From positions 1 through 64,000 of the forward strand of contig JAGYHQ010000003.1 of the NCBI GenBank assembly GCA_018456245.1: a DNA stretch of 64,000 bases. Reading direction: 5' to 3'. The notes below the pieces were generated by a model. It saw nothing but the letters and a program-made list of their open reading frames with translations, searched no databases and was not told the origin of the DNA. Position 1 is the stretch's first letter; each line of letters starts with the position of its first letter. The position numbers and the translations under genes were made by a program. Below are positions 37,723 to 46,785 of this stretch, piece by piece. This DNA is from Tenacibaculum sp. GTDB taxonomy: Bacteria > Bacteroidota > Bacteroidia > Flavobacteriales > Flavobacteriaceae.

Positions 37723-38802
37723 TTGGAAACATCAGAGTTTATTTTTATAGGAGTAAAAGATTTAATTGACAAAGCAAAATTTACTTGGAAAACACCAAGT
37801 AATATTGCATTGGTAAAATATTGGGGTAAAACTAATCCGCAAATTCCTAAAAACGCATCAATTAGTTTTACATTAAATAATTGCCACACTACTACAACTA
37901 TGGAGTTTGAAAAATCATCATCAAACAAAATAGATTTTGAGTTATATTTTGAAGGGCAAAAGAAAGATGAATTTAAACCAAAAATTAAAGAGTTTTTCAA
38001 TCGTATATTAAAATATTGTTCATATTTAACTGATTATAAAATAATTATAAATTCTAAAAATTCATTTCCGCATAGTAGTGGAATTGCATCATCAGCAAGT
38101 GGAATGAGTGCAATTGCAATGTGTTTAATGAGTTTGGAAAGGGAATTAAATCCGTCAATTACTAACGAGTTTTTTAATAAAAAAGCATCATTTTTGGCTC
38201 GTTTAGGGTCGGGTAGTGCAAGTAGAAGTATTGAGGGAGATGTAGTTGTTTGGGGAAGTCATTCAAAAATTGAAAAATCATCAAACTTATACGGAATCAA
38301 ATTTCCTTATAAAATTCACTCTGCTTTTAAAGATTATCAAGATACTATTTTGTTGGTAGATAAAGGCGAAAAACAAGTATCAAGTACCGTTGGGCATAAT
38401 TTAATGCATAACCACCCATATGCTGAACAACGTTTTAAACAAGCTAATGAAAACGTTTTAAAACTGTCTGAAATTCTGCAAAATGGCAATATAAAAGAGT
38501 TCATTAATTTAGTTGAAAGTGAGGCTTTAACACTTCACGCAATGATGTTAACGAGTAATCCTTATTTTATTTTAATGAAACCCAACACATTGCAAATCAT
38601 CAATAAAATTTGGGAATATAGAGCCAAAAACAATAGTAATGTTTGTTTTACTTTAGATGCTGGTGCAAATGTTCATTTATTATATCCGTTAAAAGAAAAA
38701 AAACAGATTGAGGTTTTTATAAAAAATGAATTAGCTGATTTTTGTGATAAGGGGCAAAATATTTGTGATAATTTAGGATTTGGTGCAAAAGAAATAATTT
38801 AA
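37723..38802 (+). CDS. mvaD: Diphosphomevalonate decarboxylase
   Basis: 359 residues; ATP-dependent decarboxylation of mevalonate diphosphate to isopentenyl diphosphate. TPSNIALVKYWGK (~26) is the family N-terminal motif, HSSGIASSASGMSAI (~116) the GHMP phosphate loop, LGSGSASRSIEGDVVVWG (~160) holds the catalytic Asp/Arg region. It starts with TTG: a stop codon lies in frame directly upstream and no ATG occurs before the conserved domain. A specific phosphomevalonate decarboxylase activity cannot be excluded from sequence alone. Confidence 0.92.
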   Translation: METSEFIFIGVKDLIDKAKFTWKTPSNIALVKYWGKTNPQIPKNASISFTLNNCHTTTTMEFEKSSSNKIDFELYFEGQKKDEFKPKIKEFFNRILKYCSYLTDYKIIINSKNSFPHSSGIASSASGMSAIAMCLMSLERELNPSITNEFFNKKASFLARLGSGSASRSIEGDVVVWGSHSKIEKSSNLYGIKFPYKIHSAFKDYQDTILLVDKGEKQVSSTVGHNLMHNHPYAEQRFKQANENVLKLSEILQNGNIKEFINLVESEALTLHAMMLTSNPYFILMKPNTLQIINKIWEYRAKNNSNVCFTLDAGANVHLLYPLKEKKQIEVFIKNELADFCDKGQNICDNLGFGAKEII

Positions 38803-38828
38803 CCATAAATTTAGTAAAATTTGTGGTT
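38801..38828 (+). terminator. Hairpin after mvaD
   Basis: A 12-bp stem AACCATAAATTT / AAATTTGTGGTT (one T-G pair) with a 4-nt loop overlaps the mvaD stop; the T tract is weak. Confidence 0.5.
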
Positions 38829-38875
38829 TACGTTTAAAAGTTGTTTATAACTTTCTTAAAATCAAAGAAAAATTG

Positions 38876-38883
38876 TATCTTTG
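38876..38883 (+). promoter_or_regulatory. -7 box of the mevalonate kinase promoter
   Basis: TATCTTTG matches TAnnTTTG, 22 nt before the ATG at 38906. An in-frame TTG at 38873 lies upstream of it and is not the start. Confidence 0.65.
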
Positions 38884-38905
38884 CGAGCTTAAAATCACCA
38901 AATTA

Positions 38906-39832
38906 ATGAAAGGACCTTTATTTTACGCTAAGATTTTACTTTTCGGAGAATACGGAATTATTAAAGATTCCAAAGGTTTGGCTATTCCTTTTAATTCTTA
39001 CAAAGGAGCATTAAAATCATCTAAAAATTTAGAGGGAAATGCTAAAAAATCAAACGAAAGTTTGTTGGGGTTTTATAATTATTTATCAAATTTAAAAACC
39101 GATTTAGTGTCTTTTGATTTAGAGAGCTTAAAAGAAGATATTAATGAAGGTTTGTATTTTGATTCTTCAATTCCACAAGGTTACGGAGTAGGAAGTTCAG
39201 GGGCATTAGTTGCTTCAATCTATGATAAATATGCAATAAATAAAATTACTGTTTTAGAGAATTTAACGAGAGATAAATTACTAAAACTAAAAAATATTTT
39301 TTCTGTGATGGAATCATTTTTTCACGGAAAAAGTTCAGGGTTAGACCCTTTAAATTCATATTTAAGTTTACCAATTTTAATTAATTCAAAAGATAATTTA
39401 GAGCCTGCTGGTATTCCGTCACAAAAAGAGGGAAAAGGGGCAGTGTTTTTATTAGATTCTGAACAAATAGGAGAAACAGAGCCAATGGTAAATATTTTTA
39501 TGAATAAAATGAAAAATGAAGGTTTCCGTAAAATGATAAGTGAGGAATTCGCCACTTATACTGATGCCTGTATTGATGACTTTTTAAAAGGAGATGTAAA
39601 ATCATTATTTGGTAATGTAAAGCAATTATCAAAATTAGTTTTACATAATTTTAAACCTATGATTCCTAATACTTTTCATAAGGTATGGGAAGACGGTATT
39701 CAAACTAATGATTATTACCTAAAACTTTGTGGATCAGGTGGTGGAGGTTATATTTTAGGTTTTACAGAAGATTATGAAAAGGCTAAAAAAAGTTTAGAGA
39801 ATTACAAATTAGAATTGGTTTATAATTTTTAA
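38906..39832 (+). CDS. Mevalonate kinase (GHMP family)
   Basis: 308 residues from the ATG at 38906 (MKGPLFYAKILLFGEYG). GHMP motifs: AKILLFGEYGII at the start, IPQGYGVGSSGALVASI (~92) as ATP loop, HGKSSGLDPLNSYLS (~147) with the catalytic Asp, and LCGSGGGGYILGF near the end. Position next to mvaD and a prenyltransferase gene supports mevalonate kinase. It has its own promoter. Confidence 0.88.
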   Translation: MKGPLFYAKILLFGEYGIIKDSKGLAIPFNSYKGALKSSKNLEGNAKKSNESLLGFYNYLSNLKTDLVSFDLESLKEDINEGLYFDSSIPQGYGVGSSGALVASIYDKYAINKITVLENLTRDKLLKLKNIFSVMESFFHGKSSGLDPLNSYLSLPILINSKDNLEPAGIPSQKEGKGAVFLLDSEQIGETEPMVNIFMNKMKNEGFRKMISEEFATYTDACIDDFLKGDVKSLFGNVKQLSKLVLHNFKPMIPNTFHKVWEDGIQTNDYYLKLCGSGGGGYILGFTEDYEKAKKSLENYKLELVYNF

Positions 39833-39849
39833 TCAAGCATTTTTTTGCT

Positions 39850-40761
39850 ATGGACAAAATATTAGCAAAAAAAGTATTTAGTTTACTATCTGTAATACGA
39901 GGTTATAACATTGCTGTTCTTGTTGTTGCGTTGTATTTGTCGTCTCTTTTCGTTTTTTCTGAAACACAATCTATCAAAGAAATTTTATTTGATTATAAAT
40001 TGCATTGCCTTGTTATAGCTACAGTTTGTGTTATTGCAGGGGGATATATCATTAATAATTTTTATGATAATAAAATAGATAAAATAAACCGACCAATAAA
40101 ATCTTATTTAGATAATTACATAAGGCAGGAAACAAGGCTTAGTATATATTTTTTATTAAATTTTTTAGGGTTTGTATCTGGTTCTTTGGTTTCGTGGAGG
40201 GCATCATTGTTTTTTGCAACCTATATATTTGGTATTTGGTTTTATTCCCATAAATTAAAACGATATCCTATTTTAGGATTAATTTCAGTAACCACACTTA
40301 CTGTTTTACCTTTTTTTGTAATTTTTATTTATTATAAGAATTTTTCTACTGTAATTTTAATGTATGCTTTTTTCGTATTCTTTTTAATTATGGCAAGAGA
40401 ATTAGTGAAGGATTTAGAAAATATAAAAGGTGCAATAGCAGGTAATTATGATACATTTCCTGTGGTTTACGGTGAAAAAACAACAAAATTTCTTATAGTT
40501 TTTTTATTGTTTTTGGCATTAATTCCTATCTATGTTTTGTTTACTTGTTCTGGCTTTAATTTTATGAAATATTATTTTTACATTTTTGCTATCACTACTG
40601 TTTTTGTAGCTTTTTATCTTAAAAAATCTATAACAATTAATCATTATTTATTGGTACATAACATTTTAAAAATTTTATTGTTAATATGGGTGTTTTGTTT
40701 AATTTTCATAAATAAATCTTTAATTTTTGATAGAATAATTAAAATGTTGAGTTATACGTAA
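39850..40761 (+). CDS. UbiA family prenyltransferase
   Basis: 303 residues with about eight to nine membrane helices. The Asp-rich substrate motif is NNFYDNKIDKINRP (~75), and the second motif is ARELVKDLENIKGAIAGNYDTFP (~180-202). Its N-terminal sequence (VIRGYNIAVLV) and neighbours match Bacteroidota proteins annotated as geranylgeranylglycerol-phosphate geranylgeranyltransferase-like. It probably attaches a polyprenyl chain made through the mevalonate pathway encoded upstream; the acceptor is uncertain. Confidence 0.88.
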   Translation: MDKILAKKVFSLLSVIRGYNIAVLVVALYLSSLFVFSETQSIKEILFDYKLHCLVIATVCVIAGGYIINNFYDNKIDKINRPIKSYLDNYIRQETRLSIYFLLNFLGFVSGSLVSWRASLFFATYIFGIWFYSHKLKRYPILGLISVTTLTVLPFFVIFIYYKNFSTVILMYAFFVFFLIMARELVKDLENIKGAIAGNYDTFPVVYGEKTTKFLIVFLLFLALIPIYVLFTCSGFNFMKYYFYIFAITTVFVAFYLKKSITINHYLLVHNILKILLLIWVFCLIFINKSLIFDRIIKMLSYT

Positions 40762-40812
40762 TTGTATAAATTAAAATAGTAGAATTAATATTTAATTATA
40801 AAATAATTAATG

Positions 40813-40820
40813 TAATTTTG
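40813..40820 (+). promoter_or_regulatory. -7 box of the rluB-like operon
   Basis: TAATTTTG matches TAnnTTTG, 16 nt before the ATG at 40837. Confidence 0.6.
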
Positions 40821-40836
40821 CGCACTTATTAAAATA

Positions 40837-41676
40837 ATGAATATGCAAAAAAATAACTCGTCGAGAGGACGACAAACTGGTAAGAACAGTAATCCTCAAA
40901 GTAAATTTAAGAAAGATTATAAAAAATCAAGGACTACTACAAAACCTAAATCAGTAAAATCAGAAGATGATGGTGTTAGGCTAAATAAATTTATTTCTAA
41001 TTCAGGTATTTGTTCTCGCCGTGAAGCTGATACATATATAGAACATGGAAGCGTTACAGTAAACGGTAAATTAGTTACTGAAATGGGTTATAAAGTAAAA
41101 CCTAATGATGAAGTTCGTTTTGATGGCTCGTTAATATCTTTAGAGCAAAAACGTTACATTTTACTAAATAAGCCAAAAAATTACATTACAACTATGGAAG
41201 ATGATAGGGGTAGAAAAACAGTAATGGAATTAATAGAACACGCAACAAAAGAACGAATTTACCCTGTTGGAAGATTAGACAGAAACACAACAGGATTATT
41301 ACTTTTTACTAACGATGGTGAGTTAGCTAAAAAATTAACGCATCCAAAACATAATGTTCGTAAATTATATCACGCTTCGTTAGATAAAAAACTATCAATG
41401 TCTGATTTAGATAAATTGAGAGGAGATGTAATTATTGAGGGGAGAAAAGTATTTATTGATGCCGTTTCATACGTAGCAGGAGAGAAAAAAACGGAAGTTG
41501 GTATAGAAATACATTCAGGAAGAAATAGAATTGTTCGTAAAATATTTGAACATTTTGGTTATACTGTTACAAAATTAGACCGTGTTGTTTTTGCAGGGTT
41601 AACAAAGAAAAATTTACCACGTGGTAGGTGGAGAGAGTTAACAAATCAAGAAATTAATAATTTACATATGATGTAA
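40837..41676 (+). CDS. rluB: rRNA pseudouridine synthase (RsuA/RluB family)
   Basis: 279 residues. A basic disordered N-terminus (~1-45) precedes an S4 RNA-binding domain (VRLNKFISNSGICSRREADTYI, ~47-105). The catalytic domain has YPVGRLDRNTTGLLLFTNDG (catalytic Asp, ~148) and the family HSGRNRIVRKIFEHFGY segment. It modifies 23S rRNA (RluB/E/F or RsuA type; precise site inferred). Followed by two small genes that overlap each other. Confidence 0.93.
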   Translation: MNMQKNNSSRGRQTGKNSNPQSKFKKDYKKSRTTTKPKSVKSEDDGVRLNKFISNSGICSRREADTYIEHGSVTVNGKLVTEMGYKVKPNDEVRFDGSLISLEQKRYILLNKPKNYITTMEDDRGRKTVMELIEHATKERIYPVGRLDRNTTGLLLFTNDGELAKKLTHPKHNVRKLYHASLDKKLSMSDLDKLRGDVIIEGRKVFIDAVSYVAGEKKTEVGIEIHSGRNRIVRKIFEHFGYTVTKLDRVVFAGLTKKNLPRGRWRELTNQEINNLHMM

Positions 41677-41704
41677 TATTAGTAAATTTTATAAAAAAAT
41701 AAAA

Positions 41705-41944
41705 ATGAAATTTAACAAAGATATAGTAGGTTGGGCAGGAGTAATATGTTTATTATTTGCTTATTATGGTTTAACGGTACAAGAGTTGTTTACATCAAAA
41801 AGTTTGGAATATAATGTAATTAATTTAGCTGGTGGGGTTTGTTTGGCTTGGAGAGTTTGGCAAGATAGGAATGTTCCTAATTTTATATTTGAACTTGTAT
41901 TTGTAGCAATAGCATTATTTAATTTATTTAAATTTTTTGTATGA
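41705..41944 (+). CDS. CBU_0592-like small membrane protein
   Basis: 79 residues with three hydrophobic helices (IVGWAGVICLLFAYYGL, VINLAGGVCLAWRVW, FIFELVFVAIALFNLF). The length and the NLxGGxxLxW motif match the CBU_0592 family of unknown function. Its stop overlaps the next ATG by 4 nt (ATGA). Confidence 0.85.
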   Translation: MKFNKDIVGWAGVICLLFAYYGLTVQELFTSKSLEYNVINLAGGVCLAWRVWQDRNVPNFIFELVFVAIALFNLFKFFV

Positions 41945-42399
41945 TAAGTATAGAAATGCTTAAAAAAGGAATTGATAATATTTTTAATACAACCAATAAA
42001 AAGGAAGATATACTTCAAAAAATATGTGATTATTTAAAAAATGAAGTTTCTTATTATGATTGGGTAGGTTTTTATTTTAAAGATGAAGATAAGGAACAGT
42101 TAAAATTGGCTCAATTTTCAGGAAAACCAACCCAACATACAATTATACCTTTTGGAAAAGGAATTTGTGGGCAAGTTGCTATTTCAAATGAAAATTTTGT
42201 TGTTCAAGATGTTACGGAACAAAATAATTATATTTCTTGTGGAATAGAAGTGAAATCTGAAATTGTAATTCCTATTTTTGTAAATGATGAAAATATTGGG
42301 CAAATAGATATTGATTCTCACACAAAAAATCCTTTCAAAAAAGAGGATGAGGAACTTTTAGAATATATTTGTTTACAAGTATCAAATATTTTACAATAA
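41941..42399 (+). CDS. GAF-domain protein, likely free methionine-(R)-sulfoxide reductase
   Basis: 152 residues forming a single GAF domain. The segments YYDWVGFYF, GKGICGQVA (catalytic-type Cys, ~78), SCGIEVKSEIVIPIF (second Cys, ~100) and IGQIDIDSH match fRMsr enzymes, which reduce free Met-(R)-sulfoxide. Of the three cysteines in E. coli fRMsr, the one between these two appears missing, as in many bacterial homologues. Translation is coupled to the membrane gene upstream. Confidence 0.85.
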   Translation: MISIEMLKKGIDNIFNTTNKKEDILQKICDYLKNEVSYYDWVGFYFKDEDKEQLKLAQFSGKPTQHTIIPFGKGICGQVAISNENFVVQDVTEQNNYISCGIEVKSEIVIPIFVNDENIGQIDIDSHTKNPFKKEDEELLEYICLQVSNILQ

Positions 42400-42461
42400 A
42401 TTTCGTTAAAATTTAACCAAAAAGACTATTCCTTTATATTGTTTATGATGTTAAGTTTTAG

Positions 42462-42469
42462 TAAGTTTG
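42462..42469 (+). promoter_or_regulatory. -7 box of the mreB operon
   Basis: TAAGTTTG matches TAnnTTTG, 60 nt before mreB. Confidence 0.55.
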
Positions 42470-42529
42470 TGTGTTGAAGTAATTAATAATAAAACTCTTT
42501 AAAGAGTTACAAAAATATAAAGCTATTTT

Positions 42530-43558
42530 ATGGGATTTTTTGATTTTATGAGGGAAGATATTGCAATTGATTTAGGAACAGCAAATACTCTTATCATTCA
42601 TGATGGTAAGGTGGTTATTGATGCTCCTTCAATAGTTGCAAAAAACAGGGTGTCTGGTAAAATTATTGCTACAGGTGATGTTGCAAGGAGAATGCAGGGT
42701 AAAACGCATGATGATATAAAAACAATTCGCCCGTTAAGAGATGGGGTAATTGCTGATTTTCATGCTTCTGAAGAAATGATAAAAGAATTTGTTAAGCAAA
42801 TCCCATCAATAAGAAAAAAAATATTTCCACCTTCATTACGAATGGTAATTTGTATTCCTTCAGGAATTACTGAAGTTGAAAAACGTGCTGTTATTGATTC
42901 TGCACGACACATGAATGCTAGAGAGATTTTTCTTATTTATGAGCCAATGGCAGCAGCAATAGGTGTGGGTATTGATATTATGGAACCTAAAGGGAATATG
43001 GTTATTGATATAGGAGGAGGTACTACAGAAATTGCTGTTATTTCTTTAGGTGGTATTGCTTGTGATAAATCAGTAAAAGTAGCGGGAGACTTGTTTACAA
43101 ATGATATTTTGTATTATATGCGTACTCAGCATAACTTATCTATTGGAGATAGTACTGCGGAAAGAGTTAAAATAGAAGTTGGTGCTGCAACTGAAGAATT
43201 AGAAGAAGCCCCAGAAGATATTATGGTACAAGGTAGAGATTTACTAAGTGGTAAACCAAAACAAGTACAGGTTTCGTATAGAGAAATAGCAAAAGCATTA
43301 GATAAATCTATACTTCGAATTGAAGATGCTGTTATGGAAACTTTATCAAAAACTCCACCAGAATTAGCAGCAGACATTTATAATACAGGAATTTATTTAG
43401 CAGGAGGAGGTTCTATGTTAAGAGGTTTAGATAAGAGATTATCTAGAAAGACAGATTTGCCTGTTTATGTAGCTGAAGACCCGTTACGTTCAGTAGTAAG
43501 AGGTACAGGTATAGCTTTGAAAAATTTAGACAAATACAAAGTGGTATTAATTAAATAA
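42530..43558 (+). CDS. mreB: Rod shape-determining protein MreB
   Basis: 342 residues of the actin superfamily. The phosphate 1 motif is IAIDLGTANTLIIHDG (~11), phosphate 2 is VIDIGGGTTEIAVISLGG (~165), and the adenosine motif is IYLAGGGSMLRGLD (~288). Forms membrane-bound filaments that position the elongasome. First gene of the mreB-mreC-mreD-mrdA-rodA cluster, all on the same strand with tight spacing. Confidence 0.98.
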   Translation: MGFFDFMREDIAIDLGTANTLIIHDGKVVIDAPSIVAKNRVSGKIIATGDVARRMQGKTHDDIKTIRPLRDGVIADFHASEEMIKEFVKQIPSIRKKIFPPSLRMVICIPSGITEVEKRAVIDSARHMNAREIFLIYEPMAAAIGVGIDIMEPKGNMVIDIGGGTTEIAVISLGGIACDKSVKVAGDLFTNDILYYMRTQHNLSIGDSTAERVKIEVGAATEELEEAPEDIMVQGRDLLSGKPKQVQVSYREIAKALDKSILRIEDAVMETLSKTPPELAADIYNTGIYLAGGGSMLRGLDKRLSRKTDLPVYVAEDPLRSVVRGTGIALKNLDKYKVVLIK

Positions 43559-43578
43559 TCTGAATAGTTTAGGGCTTT

Positions 43579-44409
43579 ATGCAACGATTTGTTTATTTTA
43601 TTCAGAGATATAAATTTTTTCTTTATTTTTCATTGTTGCAAATTTTTTCTTTAATTTTAACAGTGAACAATCATAATTTTCATAAGAGTAAAATTATAAG
43701 TTCAGCTAATTTAATTACTGGAGGAATTTATAATAATGTAGCTAAAATGGGTGATTATTTTAATCTAAAATCAAAAAATGATATACTTTTAGAAGAAAAC
43801 CACAAGCTTAAAAATCAAGTACAATTTTTGTTATCTAAATTAGATAGTGTTAAATACAATACAATTATAGATAGTTTAAAGTACAAACAAAAGTATAGCT
43901 ATGTACTTGGTAAAATTATAAAGAATGAATATACAAAATCTTATAATTACATTACAGTTAATAGGGGAGAAAATCAAGGTGTTGGAATAGAAATGGCTGT
44001 TATAAATGGTAAGGGTATAATAGGTATAACGGATGATGTAACAAATGGTTATGTTCGTGTAAGGTCTATTTTAAGCAGAAATAGTAAAATAAATGCTCGG
44101 TTTAAAAATAGTTATTATTTCGGAACTTTAACATGGAATGCAAAAGATTATAATATTGTTCAACTAACAGATATTCCAAGACAAGCAAATTTTAAATTAG
44201 GAGATACAATTATTACAGGAGGAAGGTCAAGTATTTTTCCTGAAGGAATACCTATAGGTAAAGTAATTAGTTTGCCAAAGAAAAAATCAGCATCAAACAC
44301 TATAGATATTCAATTATTTAATGATATGAGTAATTTAGGTTATGTTTATATTGTTAATAGTTTTCACAAGCAAGAAATTAAAAAATTAGAAGAAGGGAAA
44401 GATGAATAA
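43579..44409 (+). CDS. mreC: Rod shape-determining protein MreC
   Basis: 276 residues. One N-terminal membrane helix (FFLYFSLLQIFSLILTV, ~14-30), a coiled-coil (~60-90, NDILLEENHKLKNQVQFLL) and the periplasmic double beta-barrel with GVGIEMAVINGKGIIGI and FPEGIPIGKVISL, matching MreC. Couples MreB to PBP2/RodA. Overlaps mreD by 8 nt. Confidence 0.95.
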   Translation: MQRFVYFIQRYKFFLYFSLLQIFSLILTVNNHNFHKSKIISSANLITGGIYNNVAKMGDYFNLKSKNDILLEENHKLKNQVQFLLSKLDSVKYNTIIDSLKYKQKYSYVLGKIIKNEYTKSYNYITVNRGENQGVGIEMAVINGKGIIGITDDVTNGYVRVRSILSRNSKINARFKNSYYFGTLTWNAKDYNIVQLTDIPRQANFKLGDTIITGGRSSIFPEGIPIGKVISLPKKKSASNTIDIQLFNDMSNLGYVYIVNSFHKQEIKKLEEGKDE

Positions 44410-44905
44410 AAATTTATATCTATTTATTGTTTTTTTTTCTCTATTGTTATTACAGGTTATAGTTTTTAATAATATATTATTATTTGGCTATATAAATCCG
44501 TATTTATATATAGCCTTTATTTTTATTTATCCATTTACTGGGAATCGTTTTTTGTTTTTAACTTTATCTTTTTTATTAGGATTAAGTGTTGATTTTTTTA
44601 CAAATTCAGGGGGAGCTAATGCTTTTGCTACATTATTTATAGCGTATTTAAGAACATATTTTTTAAGAACTATTTTCAACAAATCAGAAAGTGAAGATGT
44701 TTTTTTTAATTTTAAAGAAGAGCCTTTTGGTAGGGTTTTTAATTATGTAGCAGTTTTAACTATTATACATCATTTTATTTTGTTTAATTTAATTAATTTT
44801 AGTTTTAATAATTACTTAAATGTATTAATTAATACTTTTTTATCAAGTGTTTTTACATTGTTATTGTATTTTACAGGAAACTATATTTTTAGCAATAAAA
44901 AATAA
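44402..44905 (+). CDS. mreD: Rod shape-determining protein MreD
   Basis: 167 residues, nearly all hydrophobic, with five to six membrane helices. Size, position between mreC and the PBP2 gene, and the FFLLQVIVFNN/GLSVDFF segments fit MreD. Overlaps mreC by 8 nt and mrdA by 1 nt. Confidence 0.9.
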   Translation: MNKNLYLFIVFFSLLLLQVIVFNNILLFGYINPYLYIAFIFIYPFTGNRFLFLTLSFLLGLSVDFFTNSGGANAFATLFIAYLRTYFLRTIFNKSESEDVFFNFKEEPFGRVFNYVAVLTIIHHFILFNLINFSFNNYLNVLINTFLSSVFTLLLYFTGNYIFSNKK

Positions 44906-46785
44906 TGAAAAAAGGATTTTTATTAGTTTTTTCAATTATTCTCGTCGGATTAATTTTTATCGGGCGTCTTTTTTATTTGCAAATAATTAAACATGGAAAT
45001 AAAAATCCAATAGAAAGTGCTACTGTCAAAATTGAATATGATTACCCTGAACGAGGTTATATTTATGATAGAAAGGGAAGATTGTTAGTGGCAAATCAAT
45101 TATCATATGACGTAATGGTTATTCCTAAAGAAGTAATGCCTTTAGATACTTTAGAGTTTTGTTCTCTTTTAAAAATAGATAAAGAAAACTTTAAAAAGCG
45201 TATAAATAAGGCTATAAATTATGCTACTTATCGTCCTTCAGTATTTTTAAAACAATTAGCAAAAGAAGATTACGCTGTTTTACAAGAAAAATTAAACAAG
45301 TTTAAGGGGTTTTATATTCAAAAACGTATTATTAGAAACTACCCCGTAAAATCAGCTGCTAATGTATTAGGTTATATTAGTGAAGTTAATGAAAGAGTTG
45401 CAAAAAATAGTGATTACTATGAGCAAGGAGAATTAATAGGATGGTGGGGAGTTGAAAAACAATATGAAAAAGTATTAAGAGGGGTTAAGGGAAAAAAATA
45501 TTTTAGTAGAGATAATTTAAATAGAATAACAGGAGTTTATAAAAAAGGAAAATATGACACACTTGCAGTGGCTGGTAAAGATTTAACATTAACAATTGAT
45601 ATTGAATTACAAAAGTACGGAGAAGTATTAATGAAAGGTAAGAGAGGTGGAATAGTTGCTATTGAACCTAAAACAGGAGAAATATTAGCATTGGTAACAG
45701 CACCGTCTTATGACCCTAATATGTTAGTAGGTAGAAAAAGAAGGGTTAATTCTTTAAGGTTATTTAATGATACTATTAATAAACCAATGATAGATAGAGG
45801 GTTACAAGGGGCTTATCCTCCAGGATCACCTTTTAAAATTGTTAATGGTTTAATAGGTTTACAAGAGGGGGTTATTAATGAAAAATTTTCGGTATACTGT
45901 AATGGAGGTTATAAATATGGTAGAAATAAAAGAGCTTTTATGGGATGTCATTGTGGTATTTATGGTAGACCTGTAAGATTAAGAGAAGCTATAGCAAAAT
46001 CATGTAATTCTTATTTTGCAACTGTGTATAGAAAAATTATTGATAATAGCCAAACAGCTAGAAAGGGTATGGATATTTGGAGTAATCATGTAAAAAGTTT
46101 CGGCTTGGGTAATTTTTTAGGATATGATTTACCAGTGGGGCAAAAAGGTTTAATTCCTGATTCAAAATTATATGATAGATTTTATAGAAATTTTAAGTGG
46201 GGAGCTACAACCAGTATTTCTAATGCTATTGGGCAGGGAGAAGTTTCAACCACACCTATTCAGTTAGCAAATGTGACTGCTGCAATAGCGAATAAAGGGT
46301 ATTATTATACTCCACATATCGTTAAAAAAATACAAAATGAACTAATAAAAGACACTTTGTATACTAAACAAAAAAACACAAATATAAACTCTACGTATTT
46401 TAATGAAGTTATTGAAGCAATGCATGATGTTTTTAAAACGGGTACGGGGCGTTATAGTCAGGTTAAAGGTATTGATATTTGTGGTAAAACAGGAACTTCA
46501 GAAAATTATATAAGAGTTAATGGTAGCAAAATAAAACTTGAAGATCATTCAATTTTAATTGCTTTTGCACCTAAAAATGACCCTAAAATTGCTTTGGCTG
46601 TTTTTGTAGAAAATGGAGGGTATGGCTCTACAATTGCAGCTCCTATAACCAGTTTATTAATTGAAAAATATATAAATGGGGAAGTATTGAGGAAACACGT
46701 AGAGGAAAGAATGATAAATTTAAGTTTAGAACATATTTATGATAAACAGATTAAAAAAATAGATTCGATTGAAACGAGAAGATAA
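44905..46785 (+). CDS. mrdA: Penicillin-binding protein 2 (elongation transpeptidase)
   Basis: 626 residues. An N-terminal membrane anchor (~5-25) and dimerization/pedestal region (RGYIYDRKGRLLVANQ, ~50) precede the transpeptidase domain. Its motifs are SxxK in PPGSPFKIVNG (~315), SxN in SCNSYF (~371) and KTGTSEN (~530). The SxxK reads SPFK rather than the commoner STFK. Cross-links peptidoglycan during rod elongation with RodA as its glycosyltransferase partner. Confidence 0.97.
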   Translation: MKKGFLLVFSIILVGLIFIGRLFYLQIIKHGNKNPIESATVKIEYDYPERGYIYDRKGRLLVANQLSYDVMVIPKEVMPLDTLEFCSLLKIDKENFKKRINKAINYATYRPSVFLKQLAKEDYAVLQEKLNKFKGFYIQKRIIRNYPVKSAANVLGYISEVNERVAKNSDYYEQGELIGWWGVEKQYEKVLRGVKGKKYFSRDNLNRITGVYKKGKYDTLAVAGKDLTLTIDIELQKYGEVLMKGKRGGIVAIEPKTGEILALVTAPSYDPNMLVGRKRRVNSLRLFNDTINKPMIDRGLQGAYPPGSPFKIVNGLIGLQEGVINEKFSVYCNGGYKYGRNKRAFMGCHCGIYGRPVRLREAIAKSCNSYFATVYRKIIDNSQTARKGMDIWSNHVKSFGLGNFLGYDLPVGQKGLIPDSKLYDRFYRNFKWGATTSISNAIGQGEVSTTPIQLANVTAAIANKGYYYTPHIVKKIQNELIKDTLYTKQKNTNINSTYFNEVIEAMHDVFKTGTGRYSQVKGIDICGKTGTSENYIRVNGSKIKLEDHSILIAFAPKNDPKIALAVFVENGGYGSTIAAPITSLLIEKYINGEVLRKHVEERMINLSLEHIYDKQIKKIDSIETRR

